Shown here piece after piece: positions 62,264-64,000 of a stretch of DNA of 64,000 nucleotides. Source of the DNA: FEN-1297 sp963710735. Lineage in GTDB: Bacteria > Bacteroidota > Ignavibacteria > Ignavibacteriales > Ignavibacteriaceae. Position numbers and translations under genes: made by a program. The stretch lies in assembly GCA_963710735.1 (NCBI GenBank), contig CAVQBN010000011.1, forward strand, positions 1 to 64,000, given 5' to 3'. A model generated the notes under the pieces. It did no database searches. It was not told the origin of the DNA and saw only the letters and a list, made by a program, of their open reading frames with translations. Numbering within the stretch: position 1 is the stretch's first letter; each line of letters opens with the position of its first letter.

Positions 62264-64000
62264 ATGCAATTATTAGAACGTGAAAAATATTTAGTAGAAT
62301 TAGAAAAATCCTTTTACAACTTGTCAGACGGAGGAGGATTCATTGTTTTAATTTCAGGCGAAGCAGGCATCGGTAAAACAACTTTAGTTGAAACTTTTTT
62401 AGAGAAAATTAAAAACAAAGCGAATATTTTGTGGGGTGCCTGTGATGCATTGTTTACACCACGCCCTTTGGGACCGCTTTATGATATTTCGACTCAGATG
62501 AAGAATGGTTTATTTAGATTATTGGATAACCGATCTCCCAGGGAAATAATATTTGCAAAGTTCCTTGAAGAACTTCAGAATAGTAAACTCCCGAATGTGG
62601 TAATTATAGAAGATGCCCATTGGGCTGATGAATCTACATTAGACCTTATTAAATTTTTTGGCAGAAGAGTTGGTAGAATCTGCTCTCTTTTTATAATAAC
62701 CTTTAGAAACGATGAAATAAGTCCTAATCACCCTTTAAGGTTGGTTATGGGTGATATTCCTTCTAAAAATCTTGTTAGGATAAAACTACCTCACCTAACA
62801 AAAGAAACAGTTGATCATCTTGCCGATTCTAACGGGGTAAAGAATTTATATGAAATAACCGGCGGTAATCCTTTTTTGATTTATGAATTACTAACTAATA
62901 AAGATGAATCGATACCATCAACAATAAAAGATTCGATCTTGGCAAGAATATCCCGCCTTTCCGATAAGGCCCGTAATTTAGTTGCATTGGTCTCTATTAT
63001 CCCGACGCGTGCTGAAAAATGGCTGATAAATGAAATTTTTCCTTTGAATAATGAGATTCTTAATGAATGTTTAAACTCAGGTATTTTAAAATCGGATGTA
63101 AACTCAATTTCTTTCAAACATGAATTAAGCAGAATGGCGGTGGAGGAATCTTTAAGTGAAACCCAAAGGCAAGTATTAAATAAAGATGTTCTTCAAATTC
63201 TTCTGAAACAGGAAAAGATTGATAATTATCTGGCAAGGATAATTCATCATGCATTAAGAGTACCGGACAAAGAAGTCTTAATTAATTATTCACAACTAGC
63301 AGCTAAGCAGGCATCTGCTTTAAGTGCTCACAGCTTAGCCGCGGATCACTATCAAAATGCTTTAAAGTTTATTGACAATCTTCCTCTGATGATGCAGTTG
63401 GAGTTTTATGAAGGAAGATCATACGAATGTTATTTAACCGGACAAATTGAAGAAAGCATTAAAGCATGTAATGCAATAATTGAAATATTTAAAGAATATT
63501 CCGATCCATATCGCGAAGGGGAAAATTATCGAATATTATCAAGGTCACTTTGGTATGCCGGTTATGATTTAAAGGCAGAAGAGTCTCTTTTCAAAGCTAT
63601 AGAAATACTTGAAAAAATACCGCCAGGTAAGCAGCTTGCAATGTCGTACAGTAATTTGTCGCAGCTTTACCATTGCAGGGATGAATGGAAACTAGCCGTA
63701 GAGTGGGGAGGAAAGGCTTATGACTTAGCAAAAAGAATAAATAATTCTGAGGTTATGATACATTCTCTTAACAATATCGGTACCAGCAGTTTACTTGCCG
63801 GAGATGATGCCGGAGAACCTTTTTTGAAAGAAAGCCTTGATTTATCTCTTAAGAATAAATTTCACGAACATGCTGCTCGCGCTTATGATAATTTTGGAAT
63901 CAGTTATGTGTGGAGAAGAGACTTACTCAAGGCAGACAAATATTTTAGTGCGGGATTAGAATATTGTTATGAAAAAGATATTGATACTTTAGGTTTATGT
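62264..64000 (+). CDS. AAA-ATPase/TPR/LuxR regulator, array copy 3 (cut by window end)
   Basis: The frame opens with an ATG at 62264 nine bases after the copy 2 stop and stays open for 579 codons to the right edge. Opening residues M-Q-L-L-E-R-E-K-Y-L, Walker A G-E-A-G-I-G-K-T-T and Walker B V-V-I-I-E-D-A-H-W match the other copies. The TPR region is entered, and the HTH is expected about 850 bases beyond the edge. More copies may follow. Confidence 0.88.
   Translation, partial: MQLLEREKYLVELEKSFYNLSDGGGFIVLISGEAGIGKTTLVETFLEKIKNKANILWGACDALFTPRPLGPLYDISTQMKNGLFRLLDNRSPREIIFAKFLEELQNSKLPNVVIIEDAHWADESTLDLIKFFGRRVGRICSLFIITFRNDEISPNHPLRLVMGDIPSKNLVRIKLPHLTKETVDHLADSNGVKNLYEITGGNPFLIYELLTNKDESIPSTIKDSILARISRLSDKARNLVALVSIIPTRAEKWLINEIFPLNNEILNECLNSGILKSDVNSISFKHELSRMAVEESLSETQRQVLNKDVLQILLKQEKIDNYLARIIHHALRVPDKEVLINYSQLAAKQASALSAHSLAADHYQNALKFIDNLPLMMQLEFYEGRSYECYLTGQIEESIKACNAIIEIFKEYSDPYREGENYRILSRSLWYAGYDLKAEESLFKAIEILEKIPPGKQLAMSYSNLSQLYHCRDEWKLAVEWGGKAYDLAKRINNSEVMIHSLNNIGTSSLLAGDDAGEPFLKESLDLSLKNKFHEHAARAYDNFGISYVWRRDLLKADKYFSAGLEYCYEKDIDTLGLC

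Noticed and set aside
1..64000. tRNA, rRNA, tmRNA or RNase P genes
   Set aside because: No cloverleaf, CCA-flanked arm or conserved RNA core was recognised by eye in any gap; a covariance-model search would be decisive.

Overview
The window is AT-rich DNA from a Gram-negative bacterium of the Bacteroidota/Chlorobi/Ignavibacteria side of the tree. That placement is inferred from a SusC-like TonB receptor with a carboxypeptidase-regulatory N-terminus, relaxed lipoprotein signals, many genes without a clear Shine-Dalgarno, a GGGP-synthase-family gene, histone-like lysine-rich tails and a type 2 isoleucyl-tRNA synthetase; an Ignavibacteria-like genome fits best. No rRNA or tRNA gene was recognised.

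Bases 1 to about 7612 are the most unusual part: eight short gene cassettes joined by seven long attC-like sites. Six of these sites are 203-205 bp long and close copies of each other; the first is a diverged type. In each of the seven complete cassettes the first 6-12 bases after the G^TT crossover are the reverse complement, exactly or nearly so, of the bases around that cassette's own R'' box. That is the signature of circularised integron cassettes. Cassette contents are two lipoproteins, a membrane SpoIIE/PP2C phosphatase, a DUF3795 zinc-ribbon protein, a Fic toxin with a tiny antitoxin (reverse strand), a Phd/RelE pair, a HicAB pair and a second antitoxin/RelE pair. The Fic and last RelE toxins carry single-base frameshifts. 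No integrase is visible; from cassette orientation it would lie left of base 1.

From 7.7 to 36.9 kb the chromosome looks ordinary: an etfB-etfA-acyl-CoA dehydrogenase operon; a metal-related cluster (DUF134 regulator with a 20-bp palindromic operator, NifX-like protein, heavy-metal exporter, TonB receptor); redox and methyltransferase genes; then a long leftward run with cysS, rluD-like, two tandem lspA genes, a DksA-like protein with a histone-H1-like tail, ileS, a purine nucleoside phosphorylase, divIVA and yggS; and rightward pta. The IleRS has its HxGH signature rearranged to GxHH, a change associated with strong mupirocin resistance.

From 37 to 53.8 kb are transporters, peroxide defence, malQ, an amidase, a trans-sulfuration enzyme, tex, a GGGP synthase, and two further genes broken by single-base indels (an NCS2-like permease and a GmhA-like isomerase). 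Four single-base breaks in one window suggest assembly indels as much as real decay.

From 54.2 kb to the right edge is a signalling region: a Ser/Thr kinase with TPR repeats, a DUF4242 protein, and a tandem array of giant AAA-TPR-LuxR regulators: two complete copies, a third running off the window, and a decayed C-terminal relic in front. Near-identical ~230-bp junction repeats show the array has recombined recently.
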